Part shown: piece by piece, positions 45,344-55,153 of the stretch | How positions within the stretch are numbered: position 1 is the stretch's first letter | Layout: every line of letters starts with the position of its first letter | Source: OLB16 sp964422415 | Lineage (GTDB): Bacteria > Hinthialibacterota > Hinthialibacteria > OLB16 | DNA length: 64,000 nucleotides | Reading direction: 5' to 3' | Assembly (NCBI GenBank): GCA_964422415.1 | Contig: CAYRBI010000006.1 | Span: forward strand, 1 to 64,000 | The notes under the pieces: model-generated | Databases searched by the model: none | What the model was told of the DNA's origin: nothing | The model's input: only the letters and a program-made list of their open reading frames with translations | Program-made: the position numbers and the translations under genes

Positions 45344-48300
45344 TTACCAATAATTGAGCAACCAATTCAAGTCGATTGCATCCACCTTGCCGTCATTGAC
45401 TTTATCGCAGGGTCCGATTTTTTCCGTGTCGGTACTCTTCCACCAACGCGAGAAATTAAGGATATCAAGGTAGTTCACCACAAGGTCTCCCGTCGTGTCG
45501 CCTAAGGTCTTTGGATCAGTACCCACGAGCAGAGTCAATTCCATCTGGAGATTTGTTCCCAACTCTGAATAAGTGAAGGTCAGTTTCGCCTGTTGCCCCT
45601 CGGTGGCGGAACCGGAAATGTGGACATACCTTCCCGAAACAGAGGCAACCGCGTTGTTACTTGAGGTGATCCCGGTAACCGCGGTTACATTGAGCTCGGA
45701 ATTATTCGTATAGTTTGCCAGTGTCTCGGTGGCCAGTTGATCTCCAGCGGACACATAAACGGTTCCTCCCTCGACCACCACCTTGTTGTGAGCACTAGAA
45801 TCTTTGGCGGGATTGGTCTTGGTGATCTCGACCTTAAGTTTATTGGGATCGACCCGCCGGTGTGTTTCCGCGAATCCCTCGCGCCAACCAATCAAGACAG
45901 CTTTATCATTATCCGCGAAAGCCACCGCTGCCGCACCGGTATTCTCCTTGCCTTTTCCCGAAGGAGGTTCAAATTCGCGGATGGTTTGTCCATCAGCGGT
46001 ACTGATGAGTTTTACGGGACGGTCACCTTCCGAACCCACCAACACAAGTCCCGCGTCATCAGAAACCGCGATAGCCGAGTTAACCTCTCCCTCACCACCA
46101 CCGAAAATGTCGGTATTGGTTTGCATGAGGAACAGGGGTTGTCCGATCCGGGGTGGCTCGACACCTATATCGGATATATCGAAGATCTCCAGGTAGTAGT
46201 CATAGGTGCAATTAAGCATATCACAGTGCGTCTCAAGCGTGACCGCCGCGCATCTTGTTCCCACCGAATTGACATAAAGCTTAATGGGTGGATGAGCGGT
46301 ATCGATGACCATCCCCATAAGGCATCTATCGTCCCAGATTCCGATCGAATTGTGCGCTCCCACTCCGCCGAGGAAATGATCCTCCTTAAGGAAGTCAATT
46401 GAGTTGACCGGATTGGGTGATTCTCCGATTTGGCTGACACTGACCAGATCCCACAGGCGGGTGCGCCAGTCTGCAGTGGCGATCTTGTTACCGGACTTTG
46501 AGAGCGCGTAAGGGCCGGCGCCAGGGGTATGCAGAGTTCTCCAAAGCAGGTGATTCTGTGTTCCAAAGAGGTAGATTGACAGATCCACCCGGGTGGCCAG
46601 AAGCGAGCTGTCCGCATTGAAGTCCATGCCTGCAAAACTGTAGTTTACAAAGTATCCTGTTTCCAACAGATTCTGAGATTCCGTGGTCACATCATCGACG
46701 CCATAATTCCACTCGATAATCCGTTTGGAGTCTTGAGTGAACATCCGTTTCCCATCGGGCGCGGCGTGAGCGGCCGTGAGCGGATAACTGTGAGCCAGCG
46801 AGCCACGGAAGATACCACGCCCCTTCTCCCAGAATTGATAGGATCCGAAAGGACTGGTCTTTTCAACCATGGAACCATCGATGGGGGACTCGACCTGACT
46901 GAGGATTGTCTTGCGTCCTGTTAAAACGAATTTTCCACTTGGATCCGCCAGGAAGGTGGCGATTGCTCCATCGGAGGGCATGATTTCCAGCCAACGCAAT
47001 AGGAGCCCATCCGTGTTGTAAATCCAGGCCGCATTGGGACCGGTTGTTCCGATGTAGAGCTCATTGTCGACTACAGCGGCGGTAGTGGGTGTCACGCCAT
47101 ATTCATAGCGTTCAATAATTGTGTAAGTGTCTTTACGCCATAGACTGGTGGTCTGGTCCTCGCTGGCGATAAAAATCGCGTTGGATCCAAAAAAGCCCGC
47201 CGACACAATCGGTCCTAGATGTGCGGCGATGGTCTTGATGACCGTGCCATCACTCCGTTGGAGGATCTTAACATGGGTATCTTGCCCGCCACTCATTACC
47301 CGGGTTCCATCGATGGCAACCGAGCGCACTGCTCCAGTATGCACGGTCACCTTCCATTTAACCTCGTTAAGAGTCATGTCCAACAAAGTTACCGCGCCGT
47401 TAGAGTCACCGAGGGCCAGGGTGGTGCCATCACGGACAGCGCATTTCAAGGGTGCATCGTGATAGTAGATGGAGACCGGAGCAGTGGCCGATTGAATGAG
47501 ATTCCATTTCTTGACCGTCCCCTCGTGGGAGACTGTGATCAGTTCGTTCTCGGACAGATAATTGACGTAGACAACTGGAGCACTATGGGCGATCACGATC
47601 CGTTCAAGCGAATATTGACTGGGGGTGAGGCCCACCGAATAGATACTGACCGCGCCGGAACTGGAGCCCCACGCCAGTTTGGTCTTGGCTGGATTCCAGG
47701 CTCCACTGAGTCCCGCGCCACCAGCCGTTACTCGCACCCGCTCCCACTGTGTACGCAACCCAAACGACTGTATGGTGGTTACCGCCTCCGCTGACATACC
47801 ATGGGAGTTGGTATAGCTTCCGGTGAGGAGAATATAGCCGGGCGTGGCGGTGAGATTCACTTTAACACTCTGGCCCGCAATGACGACATCTTCGGGACGG
47901 TCGGCGGTGAGGTTCACATGGGGTGTGACATCCTCCTCATATCCATCATCGTAGCGCGCCAGGTAAGAGATCTCGCGGAAGACACCTGGGATCATACTCA
48001 GACTCTCTGGCTGGGCAACGAGTTCAACCAGATTACTTTGTCCGACCGTGATGGTGGCGCTATCTGAAAAAGTAATCCCGCTGTCCCGGTAACGCGCTCT
48101 GATAATTACTGTTCCGGCGGCATCCGCCGTCAGGGTGATCACATTTCCATTAATGGTGCAGTGGGTGGGATCATCGGCTTCGAGTACAGCTTTCTCGGTG
48201 GTATTACTCGACGAGGGTGTCACATCAGCTTTGGTACCATCATCATAAATCACGGATACCTGATAGGCTTGGCTGTCACCCGCGGCGAGAACACGTGATT

Positions 48301-51300
48301 CAGGCGTCATTTCGATCCGCGTGGGAAGGCTGCGTTCATAAGTCTCGATGTAATTGTAACTCCAAGCAATCATAATGAGGGTGTCATTTTTGGCGAACTG
48401 GACCGCACGGACATCCACGTCGGCAATACTGGAATGCTGTGGATAAAAGTAACGGAGAATACGGCCAGTCCGTACATCAAAGAGTTTTACCGTGTTCCTT
48501 CCACCAATTAGTAGGAGTGTTCCATCTTTTGAAAGAGAGGCATCCGAGTTGTATTGAAAACGATACAAGCCGACGGGTAAATCGGTACTCATGTTGTACA
48601 TTTGGACGCCTGTGTTGGAATCAACACAACCGATCCGGACACCATCCGGATGGTAAAACAACTTATAGGCGCTATAGGAGCCGGTATCCATCATATTATA
48701 TAAAGTGGCATTGGGATCGTTTACTCTGCAGGTGACTAAAGAATGGTCAACGGTGAAGCCCCAGAGCAGGCTGTCCGGACTGAATGCACTGGCGGTTTCT
48801 CGATCCGTGAGTGCATAATTTGCTATGAGCCCACCCCCAACCCCACTGTACATGCGGTCTCCCGCAAGAATGTTGTCTCCCGCCTCGGAGGTACTGGTCC
48901 AGTTGTAATTGACTCCGACATTCCGGTCGACCACCTCGACGGCGCCATTATCGGATACCGTGCTGATTCTTAGGTGTCCCGAGTAATCGAACCAGTTGCA
49001 TTTGGTTCCATCTCCGGAGATATCAAATCCACGGTCTCCCAGAGAAGTGGAAACGGTGAAGATGGGATTACCCATCGTCCGCGACATGACATTGAGGCCC
49101 CAATCCGTTTCAGCGAATAACCGGCTTCCGTCATTGGAGATTCTTGGACGCATTGGAGTGTTTGCTGGATACCGGCCATGCGGTCCCCAACTCACCAAGA
49201 AATCTCCATCATCGACACGGAAACTCGCTATGCGGGCCCAATCACTGTCTCTCGTACTGACCAGCACACGTTCTCCCGTGTGATCGAAAGCGACATTTTC
49301 CAGATAGGTGCCCCAATTTCCGCCGGACTCCGTGTTAATATTTACTGCAAAGAGCTCCAGGCCGAGGGAATTGAAAATACGCAGCTGAGCTGATGTTCCA
49401 TATCCAGTCACCATGGCAACGCGCGAACCATCCGGCGAAACCGTGGCGCCTTGAGAGGCTTGCCCCTGAAGGGAAATCGTGGCGATTGGCGAACCACCAG
49501 CAGTATTCCAGAGTTGAACCGTGGCATCCGTGCTGCCTGTCATCAGCTTGGTTCCATCGCCAGTAAAGGCCACCGCGGTGACTCCTTGGGTGTGGCCAAG
49601 ATAGCGGCGGACCTCCACTCCTGTGGTAACATCCAGGAGATAGGCTTTCTTATCACTGGAACCAATCAGAATGTATTTGCCGTCGGGTGAATAGGCGATC
49701 GCATTGACAGTGGCGTCACCAGGCACAAACTCCCATAAACGTGTTTGATTATCAATATCCAGTAAGATGCCTTTGCCCTCGGTAATCACCATGAGTTTCG
49801 ATAAATCTGGAGAAGGGACTCCATACGAAACCAACAGATCACTGAACATCGCCGAGCGTTGAATTCCAGTCTGAAGATCCCAAATAAATACCGCGCCATC
49901 TCGTGAAACCGTAATTGCGGCGGAATCATCACTCGAGAATCCCGCGTATTCGACACAATCGTAATGGTCTTTAAGCATCATCAGGGGAGTATTGGAGGTG
50001 GCCTGGTAAATCCAGGCGGAGCCAGTGTCATAACCCAGGATGACTTTGTCACCCGCGTTATTGTAGTGACCCATGACTGTTCTGCCGCCCGGGCTACGAT
50101 AGGTGAGCGTCCAATTCATATTCTGTGAACGGCTATCGGGCGTACCCGACTCGACTACAAAACGGATCGGTGGAACAGATCCCGTAACACGGTAGGTCTC
50201 AGGCACGGAGACATCCTCCGGATCAATCCGGACAGTGAGCTCGTCGCCATTCGAGAGCGCCTGGAAATCGGCGAGAATGAAGTAATAGCCGCGAGTAATA
50301 AAGGCGGTGGTGAAGGTCATTGATGCTTCATTACTGGCCACCGTGCTGACTTGACCCTGAACAACCAGCTCATCCCCCGTATCGTAGACGCCATTCTCAT
50401 TTTTATCCCACATAAGCCGGGGATTGAGCATCTCGCCCGTGTAAATTCCAATCACTCCATTCATGCGTACCGTGATGGAGTTCACAGTCCGTCCGAGAGG
50501 CTGAATGCGTAGACCAACCAGAGCGAAGTTGGATTGGTCGGTGGTTAAGCCGAAATAAGCGGAGGGAGTCCAGAGATCACTTTGTGAAATCATATAAGGC
50601 ATATCGACGATATGCGTGACGGCATTAGCCGATCCGAGAACCTCACCAGATGAAGTCAATTTAATATCCGCCGCATCCAGCTGAATGGTCATCCGCGAGG
50701 TGTCGCTTAAGCCTCGGAAGCTGGCCACCACAAGATAATGCTGGTTCATGTCGAGAGCGTCGGGAAAACTGATTGATCCCGTGTTTCCAGAGACCACTAC
50801 CTCGGAGGCGGAACCGATCCGTGTGTCCGAGGAATCCAGCAGAGCATCATTATCCAAGTCACGATAGAGCGCGGCGGTGGTAATGATCGAACGGGTGATT
50901 GCTTGCACCCCAGTCAAGCGGAAGGTGGTGGCCTTCGTCTTTTGTGTCTCCCCTTTTAACTGGAATCCATAGAGGACCACATTCGACTGGCGGGAGCTGC
51001 TGGAGAAGTTGTCGGATACTTGTCCAGTGTTGGGATTGGCAAGCGTGGGGAATTGTCCGGCTTTGTGGCGGGTGGCCGTAACCTGGTCATCAATGGGCAC
51101 TCCCGCCGTGGTCATCACCCATCCGGTATACGTGGAAACGCTGAAGGCATCATTTGACTCCACACCCGTTATATCTCCAATCAGAATGAACTGTTTGGAT
51201 AACGAGGAGGAAAGTGGAATATTACTAAAGCCCACATAGAGACCGGAAGACGAGGAAGTACTCCGGTTAGGGGAGATGGCGGAGGTCTTTTCAGAGGCAT

Positions 51301-54300
51301 CCGCTGTACCATTATTATTGCTGTCACGGACTAAGAAGAAGTTACTGAACTGGGTCCAATCGAGTCCCGATGAATTATACAGATGGAAACCAATGTCCAC
51401 ACTGGTCACATTGCCGGGAGTAATACGGCACCCCAACATCTCCATTCCTGCCTGGGTTCCAGTGGTTAGTAGGTTATTCCCTTCTTGCCCGGTGGAGGGA
51501 TTGGCGAGGGTTTCCAGGCTTCCCTTCAGCTCAAGCGAGCTTTTACCATAGTCTACATAATCAGAGACACGATCTCCGGTTCCGCCTGGATTTTCCAGAT
51601 GGGTCGGTCCGGTCGGGCTTCCCCACCAGTTGTTGGTGGCGTTGAAGGCAACCTGGGTGGTGTTGTCCACCGCATATGTGTTCCCCATGAAGTTACATGT
51701 GTGCGCATAAGCAGCCGAAGGTGCGGCTTCCTCGCGGATCGCGATGTAATTCTCCAGGAAAGTACAACCAGTCAGTCTAAAATTCTTCACGCTCCAGGAA
51801 CGAATGCCGAAACGAGTCGGCATTGATGGGTTAACCGGGGGAGCGAAGAAACACCCGGCCATGTCCAAGGAGGCTTGAGCGGCCTGGGAAATGATGGCCG
51901 CATAATCTCCATCATTACCCGTGGTGCGGATCTCCTCCGCGCGGAAGGTACAATTCGTGAAGAAACTATTACTCCCATCAAGAAGATTAAAACCATTATA
52001 CCGGTAATCTGGATGGTAATGTCCCACTGTTGTGATATAGAACTGAGTGTTGGTGACAGCGAGAGTGCCACTGACCAGGAATTGACGATTGATAGTAAAG
52101 GTATCGGCTTGCAGGGCGAGCGAAGCACCCGCCTCAATGGTGAGGAAGTAGCTATTGTTGAGATAAGAAGAGTTGGCGGGTAGTGTGAGAACCGATCCAG
52201 TCTTCACCGTCACCGCGCCAAAGAAATGATGCTGGTTCTCTGACTGAAACGTTTGGGTATGAGTGACATTTCCAGAGATTGCGCCTTGGTAATCCGTATT
52301 GGTAAATGTACCTTTCGCGATATTCGCTTGCTTGGAACCGAATTCATACAGAAAACCGCACCGGAAACCTGTGAAGGAAGGATCGATTCCATCTTGAGCT
52401 ACGACATTGAGCGCGCCACCGGAAACATGGATTCCATAACCAGTCCGTCTTCCACCGGGATTCTTCGAGACGAATGTCGTCCCACGCACATCCAGTGTCG
52501 AAGTATCGTCGGCGTACAGCAGCGCGGCCCACTCAGAAATCGAATCGGTGTGCCTGGTCTCATTGGTGTACAGGGAACAACGGGTAAAGGTACCGGTCGA
52601 GTTGTTCTTAAAATCAATTCCATTGCGGAAATTGGGCTGATAATATGTGTTCTGTGGCTCGACCGTGATCGAGGCCTGGTTGGCCACAAGGTGAGCGCCA
52701 TCAACCGTAAAGCGGTCGCCATACCAACTATAAAGTTCACAACCTGGAGCGAGAGTCAAAGTGGCTCCCGACAGTACATTGATCGAACCGTAAGTATTCA
52801 TACCCGGATTAGTGAGAGTGAAATTTCGTTTCACATCGCTCGAAATCCTGTGATTGGACTCGCAATCCTCGAAGGTACACTTGGCGATCTCTTGAGATTC
52901 GGTGCCAAAGTATTGATGAATCCCCCAGTGAAAACCTTTGAAGGAAGTGGGAGTCGCTCCATCGTTTCCGATCACCGCCTTACACCCATTGAGCTCAACA
53001 CCGAAACCTGTCCGGCGGTCACCGGGTTTACGAGATTCGAAGGCACAACCGAGGATAGAAACTTCGGAGGAGGCATCCGCTGAAATGGCGGCGGACCATT
53101 CATTAATATTCCATGTCTCCCGGCTCTCATCCGTGTAAATCTGGCAACGGCGGAGGTTTAATTTAGCTTTGTTCTTGATGTCCATACCATTCCGGAATTC
53201 TGGGATCCAATAATAGTTCCGTGTGGAGGCTCCAAAAGTAACGTCGGTGGCATTGAATGTTCCCCCGTCAACAATGAAATACTGCAGGTAATCCAGATAT
53301 ATATCCGTTCCCGCGGCGAGAGTCATGGTGACGTTTTTCTTGACCGTCAGAGTACCGGTGATATGCATCCCCTCATTTACAAAGGTATTATCACGGAGCA
53401 TGTCACCCGAGAGGTACTGATTGACTCCGCAGAATTGGAAGAAGCAAGCTGCGATGCTCTGTTTACGGTGGCTTACCGTCTGGAAGATACCCGAACGGAA
53501 ACCACGGAACGTGGTAGGGGTGGAGCCTGCCGAGGTGATTGATGTTGTACAGCCATCAATCAAAACACCGTAACCAGTGTAATAGGCGGCGCCTGCATTG
53601 ACACATTCAAGCGTGGTTCCATGGAGGCTCAGCTGCGCCTTGGCTTTGGCGCGGACCACCGCTGACCACAAATCACGGCCTTCACCTCCGCGATCCCTTT
53701 CTTCCCAGGTGAGTAACCGGCACCGGTCGATCTTGGCCGAGGCACCGTTTTCGAGAATGATTCCGTCTCTCTTCCAAACCCCTTCCCAATAGGTGTAAGT
53801 GCGCATAAAGAGTGTGGAATCCGTGGCGACCCCAATCCTACCAGAGACAACAAAACCATGGTGATTTTGACCATCATGCTGTATCACCACATTCGGTCCG
53901 ATTTGAAGAGAATAAGTGACTGGCACGACCACATCGGATTTGATGAGATAGTTGTGAGTGGTGTCATTCCATACGGTGTCGGCCGCGAGTGTCCCGCCCA
54001 CTTCGATCAGCCCATCATTCTCCATCTCGATGGCGAGGAGGTTCTTTGAAGCAAGCCCATTCGCGCTGGTTTCTTGAACCTGAAAAACTGCTTGCCCGCT
54101 GGTGGAATCCGCATCCTCGGCGGCGGTCAGGATCAACTCCACACCGGTCGACCACTGAGCCTTGGGAATGGAGAACACACCCGTGCCCTGGACCGCAAGA
54201 TCCGTGTCGCCATTCGTTCTTTGTAGAGTTCCAGTGACATTCAGCGCGGGTTCTTCATCAAGCCAAATACGCACGGAGCGGGTACTCCCCTCCTGGACGG

Positions 54301-54454
54301 GAGCATTCTTGGGGCTGATGAGGAAACCAGCCGAGGCGGCATCCGAAAGGAGTAGCGCGAGAAAAAGAAAAGCAATCGCTACCAGAATGGCCCATTTAAG
54401 GGATTCGAGGCTTTTCCGGCGATAGTTCTTGTCCATGATGACATAAGATGTCAT
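45344..54454 (-). CDS. Giant secreted protein: beta-helix, beta-propellers, Ig-like, dockerin
   Basis: 3036 residues. A long N-terminal signal (hydrophobic WAILVAIAFLFLALLLSDA) is followed by a Calx-beta-like domain (about 45-140), then right-handed beta-helix modules (about 150-970) including four diverged copies of a roughly 170-residue unit ending FRGFRSGIFQ/FKGFHWGIHQ. Next comes a domain repeated three times that opens LANP.TGQ.....N (about 975-1470), WD40-like propeller repeats (about 1480-2030, SPDGKYILIGSSDKKAYLL, GDGTKLMTGSTDATVQLW), bacterial Ig domains (about 2040-2200), a second propeller (about 2220-2860), another Ig-like domain, and a type I dockerin (about 2981-3036, GDTTGDLVVNYLDILNFSRW and DKVNDGKVDAIDLNWLLNYW). 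No catalytic motif was seen. Probably a surface scaffold or adhesin. GGAGG precedes the ATG. Confidence 0.88.
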   Translation of the reverse strand: MTSYVIMDKNYRRKSLESLKWAILVAIAFLFLALLLSDAASAGFLISPKNAPVQEGSTRSVRIWLDEEPALNVTGTLQRTNGDTDLAVQGTGVFSIPKAQWSTGVELILTAAEDADSTSGQAVFQVQETSANGLASKNLLAIEMENDGLIEVGGTLAADTVWNDTTHNYLIKSDVVVPVTYSLQIGPNVVIQHDGQNHHGFVVSGRIGVATDSTLFMRTYTYWEGVWKRDGIILENGASAKIDRCRLLTWEERDRGGEGRDLWSAVVRAKAKAQLSLHGTTLECVNAGAAYYTGYGVLIDGCTTSITSAGSTPTTFRGFRSGIFQTVSHRKQSIAACFFQFCGVNQYLSGDMLRDNTFVNEGMHITGTLTVKKNVTMTLAAGTDIYLDYLQYFIVDGGTFNATDVTFGASTRNYYWIPEFRNGMDIKNKAKLNLRRCQIYTDESRETWNINEWSAAISADASSEVSILGCAFESRKPGDRRTGFGVELNGCKAVIGNDGATPTSFKGFHWGIHQYFGTESQEIAKCTFEDCESNHRISSDVKRNFTLTNPGMNTYGSINVLSGATLTLAPGCELYSWYGDRFTVDGAHLVANQASITVEPQNTYYQPNFRNGIDFKNNSTGTFTRCSLYTNETRHTDSISEWAALLYADDTSTLDVRGTTFVSKNPGGRRTGYGIHVSGGALNVVAQDGIDPSFTGFRCGFLYEFGSKQANIAKGTFTNTDYQGAISGNVTHTQTFQSENQHHFFGAVTVKTGSVLTLPANSSYLNNSYFLTIEAGASLALQADTFTINRQFLVSGTLAVTNTQFYITTVGHYHPDYRYNGFNLLDGSNSFFTNCTFRAEEIRTTGNDGDYAAIISQAAQASLDMAGCFFAPPVNPSMPTRFGIRSWSVKNFRLTGCTFLENYIAIREEAAPSAAYAHTCNFMGNTYAVDNTTQVAFNATNNWWGSPTGPTHLENPGGTGDRVSDYVDYGKSSLELKGSLETLANPSTGQEGNNLLTTGTQAGMEMLGCRITPGNVTSVDIGFHLYNSSGLDWTQFSNFFLVRDSNNNGTADASEKTSAISPNRSTSSSSGLYVGFSNIPLSSSLSKQFILIGDITGVESNDAFSVSTYTGWVMTTAGVPIDDQVTATRHKAGQFPTLANPNTGQVSDNFSSSSRQSNVVLYGFQLKGETQKTKATTFRLTGVQAITRSIITTAALYRDLDNDALLDSSDTRIGSASEVVVSGNTGSISFPDALDMNQHYLVVASFRGLSDTSRMTIQLDAADIKLTSSGEVLGSANAVTHIVDMPYMISQSDLWTPSAYFGLTTDQSNFALVGLRIQPLGRTVNSITVRMNGVIGIYTGEMLNPRLMWDKNENGVYDTGDELVVQGQVSTVASNEASMTFTTAFITRGYYFILADFQALSNGDELTVRIDPEDVSVPETYRVTGSVPPIRFVVESGTPDSRSQNMNWTLTYRSPGGRTVMGHYNNAGDKVILGYDTGSAWIYQATSNTPLMMLKDHYDCVEYAGFSSDDSAAITVSRDGAVFIWDLQTGIQRSAMFSDLLVSYGVPSPDLSKLMVITEGKGILLDIDNQTRLWEFVPGDATVNAIAYSPDGKYILIGSSDKKAYLLDVTTGVEVRRYLGHTQGVTAVAFTGDGTKLMTGSTDATVQLWNTAGGSPIATISLQGQASQGATVSPDGSRVAMVTGYGTSAQLRIFNSLGLELFAVNINTESGGNWGTYLENVAFDHTGERVLVSTRDSDWARIASFRVDDGDFLVSWGPHGRYPANTPMRPRISNDGSRLFAETDWGLNVMSRTMGNPIFTVSTSLGDRGFDISGDGTKCNWFDYSGHLRISTVSDNGAVEVVDRNVGVNYNWTSTSEAGDNILAGDRMYSGVGGGLIANYALTDRETASAFSPDSLLWGFTVDHSLVTCRVNDPNATLYNMMDTGSYSAYKLFYHPDGVRIGCVDSNTGVQMYNMSTDLPVGLYRFQYNSDASLSKDGTLLLIGGRNTVKLFDVRTGRILRYFYPQHSSIADVDVRAVQFAKNDTLIMIAWSYNYIETYERSLPTRIEMTPESRVLAAGDSQAYQVSVIYDDGTKADVTPSSSNTTEKAVLEADDPTHCTINGNVITLTADAAGTVIIRARYRDSGITFSDSATITVGQSNLVELVAQPESLSMIPGVFREISYLARYDDGYEEDVTPHVNLTADRPEDVVIAGQSVKVNLTATPGYILLTGSYTNSHGMSAEAVTTIQSFGLRTQWERVRVTAGGAGLSGAWNPAKTKLAWGSSSGAVSIYSVGLTPSQYSLERIVIAHSAPVVYVNYLSENELITVSHEGTVKKWNLIQSATAPVSIYYHDAPLKCAVRDGTTLALGDSNGAVTLLDMTLNEVKWKVTVHTGAVRSVAIDGTRVMSGGQDTHVKILQRSDGTVIKTIAAHLGPIVSAGFFGSNAIFIASEDQTTSLWRKDTYTIIERYEYGVTPTTAAVVDNELYIGTTGPNAAWIYNTDGLLLRWLEIMPSDGAIATFLADPSGKFVLTGRKTILSQVESPIDGSMVEKTSPFGSYQFWEKGRGIFRGSLAHSYPLTAAHAAPDGKRMFTQDSKRIIEWNYGVDDVTTESQNLLETGYFVNYSFAGMDFNADSSLLATRVDLSIYLFGTQNHLLWRTLHTPGAGPYALSKSGNKIATADWRTRLWDLVSVSQIGESPNPVNSIDFLKEDHFLGGVGAHNSIGIWDDRCLMGMVIDTAHPPIKLYVNSVGTRCAAVTLETHCDMLNCTYDYYLEIFDISDIGVEPPRIGQPLFLMQTNTDIFGGGEGEVNSAIAVSDDAGLVLVGSEGDRPVKLISTADGQTIREFEPPSGKGKENTGAAAVAFADNDKAVLIGWREGFAETHRRVDPNKLKVEITKTNPAKDSSAHNKVVVEGGTVYVSAGDQLATETLANYTNNSELNVTAVTGITSSNNAVASVSGRYVHISGSATEGQQAKLTFTYSELGTNLQMELTLLVGTDPKTLGDTTGDLVVNYLDILNFSRWWKSTDTEKIGPCDKVNDGKVDAIDLNWLLNYW

Positions 54455-54484
54455 GGCGAGGGTCCTCCCACTGGGAGAAATGAC

Positions 54485-54501
54485 AGGACAGAATCTGTCC
54501 T
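54485..54501. promoter_or_regulatory. Palindrome upstream of the giant gene
   Basis: AGGACAGAATCTGTCCT is a perfect 7-bp dyad with a 3-base centre, 31 bases upstream of the giant gene start. A further GACAGCTGTC palindrome occurs about 80 bases further up, so a regulator of this region may recognise GGACAG/CTGTC. Confidence 0.35.
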
Positions 54502-55002
54502 GGGATTCGCTTGGATGATTGAAGCAAACGAAGGGTTTTGCGGTCTTGGTGGGACCGGAATGGGACTAAAAGACAGCTGTCCACCCGGACAGCCCTCTGT
54601 GAATAGGCCATGGCCTTTCGTTACATCTCCTTTCCAGGACACGGGCTCGAAAGAAGATTCGAACGCCACCGACCCGTTGAGGAACCGCCTCAGCGAGGGT
54701 GTGTCAACACCAAACAACTGGCCCCTTTGGAGCCATCAAAAAAGACAGAAGAAAGTGATGAATGTACGCTGAGGAGAATACAATCTGCCTTACGCCACTA
54801 ATTTAGTCTTTTCGATGGAGAAGGGCAAGGATGAAATTTGCCTATCAGGTGCGGAAATACGGGCAGGTGGTTCCAACTTGAGATGCAGAAGATACCGTCT
54901 TTTCCCTTGAGAAAAGGAGAGCATTGTGAGCTATTGAATTTACAGGAGTTGAAGAAAACGCAAGCAAACTAGTAACTACTCGTGTAGCGGAATGTTTTTT
55001 TC
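54502..55002. other. Long divergent intergenic region
   Basis: About 500 bases between the giant gene and the promoter of the first protease-like gene. Apart from the GACAGCTGTC palindrome and a TTGACA without matching -10 on the minus strand (near 54695), I see no gene, RNA or repeat. Confidence 0.5.
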
Positions 55003-55031
55003 TTGACAGTGGGTTTCGTAAACATGATAAT
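55003..55031 (+). promoter_or_regulatory. Sigma70 promoter of metzincin-like gene 1
   Basis: TTGACA (55003-55008), 17-base spacer, GATAAT (55026-55031), preceded by a T-tract. The same arrangement with TTGACG stands before the paralogue at 59733. Transcription would start near 55038. Confidence 0.8.
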
Positions 55032-55037
55032 TCAATA

Positions 55038-55153
55038 CTGGTTTTAAGTGTTTGTTGGTTACGGGCCATACGCCCTCGCCTAGACGGCCCGGTTCCGGCA
55101 TTACTGTGCGCCGGTGGGCCCTTTTATCCAGGATATGGAGGAGGGCATCACCC
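55038..55153 (+). promoter_or_regulatory. Structured leader of metzincin-like gene 1
   Basis: A 116-base leader almost repeated before the paralogue at 59768. It contains a hairpin GGGC/GCCC (55063-55075), a two-part stem GGCCC-CCGGC/GCCGG-GGGCC (55086-55120) followed by CTTTT (terminator-like), and the site GCCCTC (55072-55077), which is complementary to GAGGGC (55141-55146) in the Shine-Dalgarno GGAGGAGGGC. Substitutions between copies fall mainly in loops. This suggests a cis-acting switch by attenuation or ribosome-site masking; no known riboswitch class was recognised. Confidence 0.6.

Noticed and set aside
52253..53083. 276-codon plus-strand frame within the giant gene
   Set aside because: Antisense to beta-helix coding sequence; no recognisable domain or ribosome binding site.
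55038..55153. Cyclic di-GMP or cobalamin riboswitch
   Set aside because: No match to the conserved GEMM or B12-box motifs; only a generic switch-like architecture is visible.
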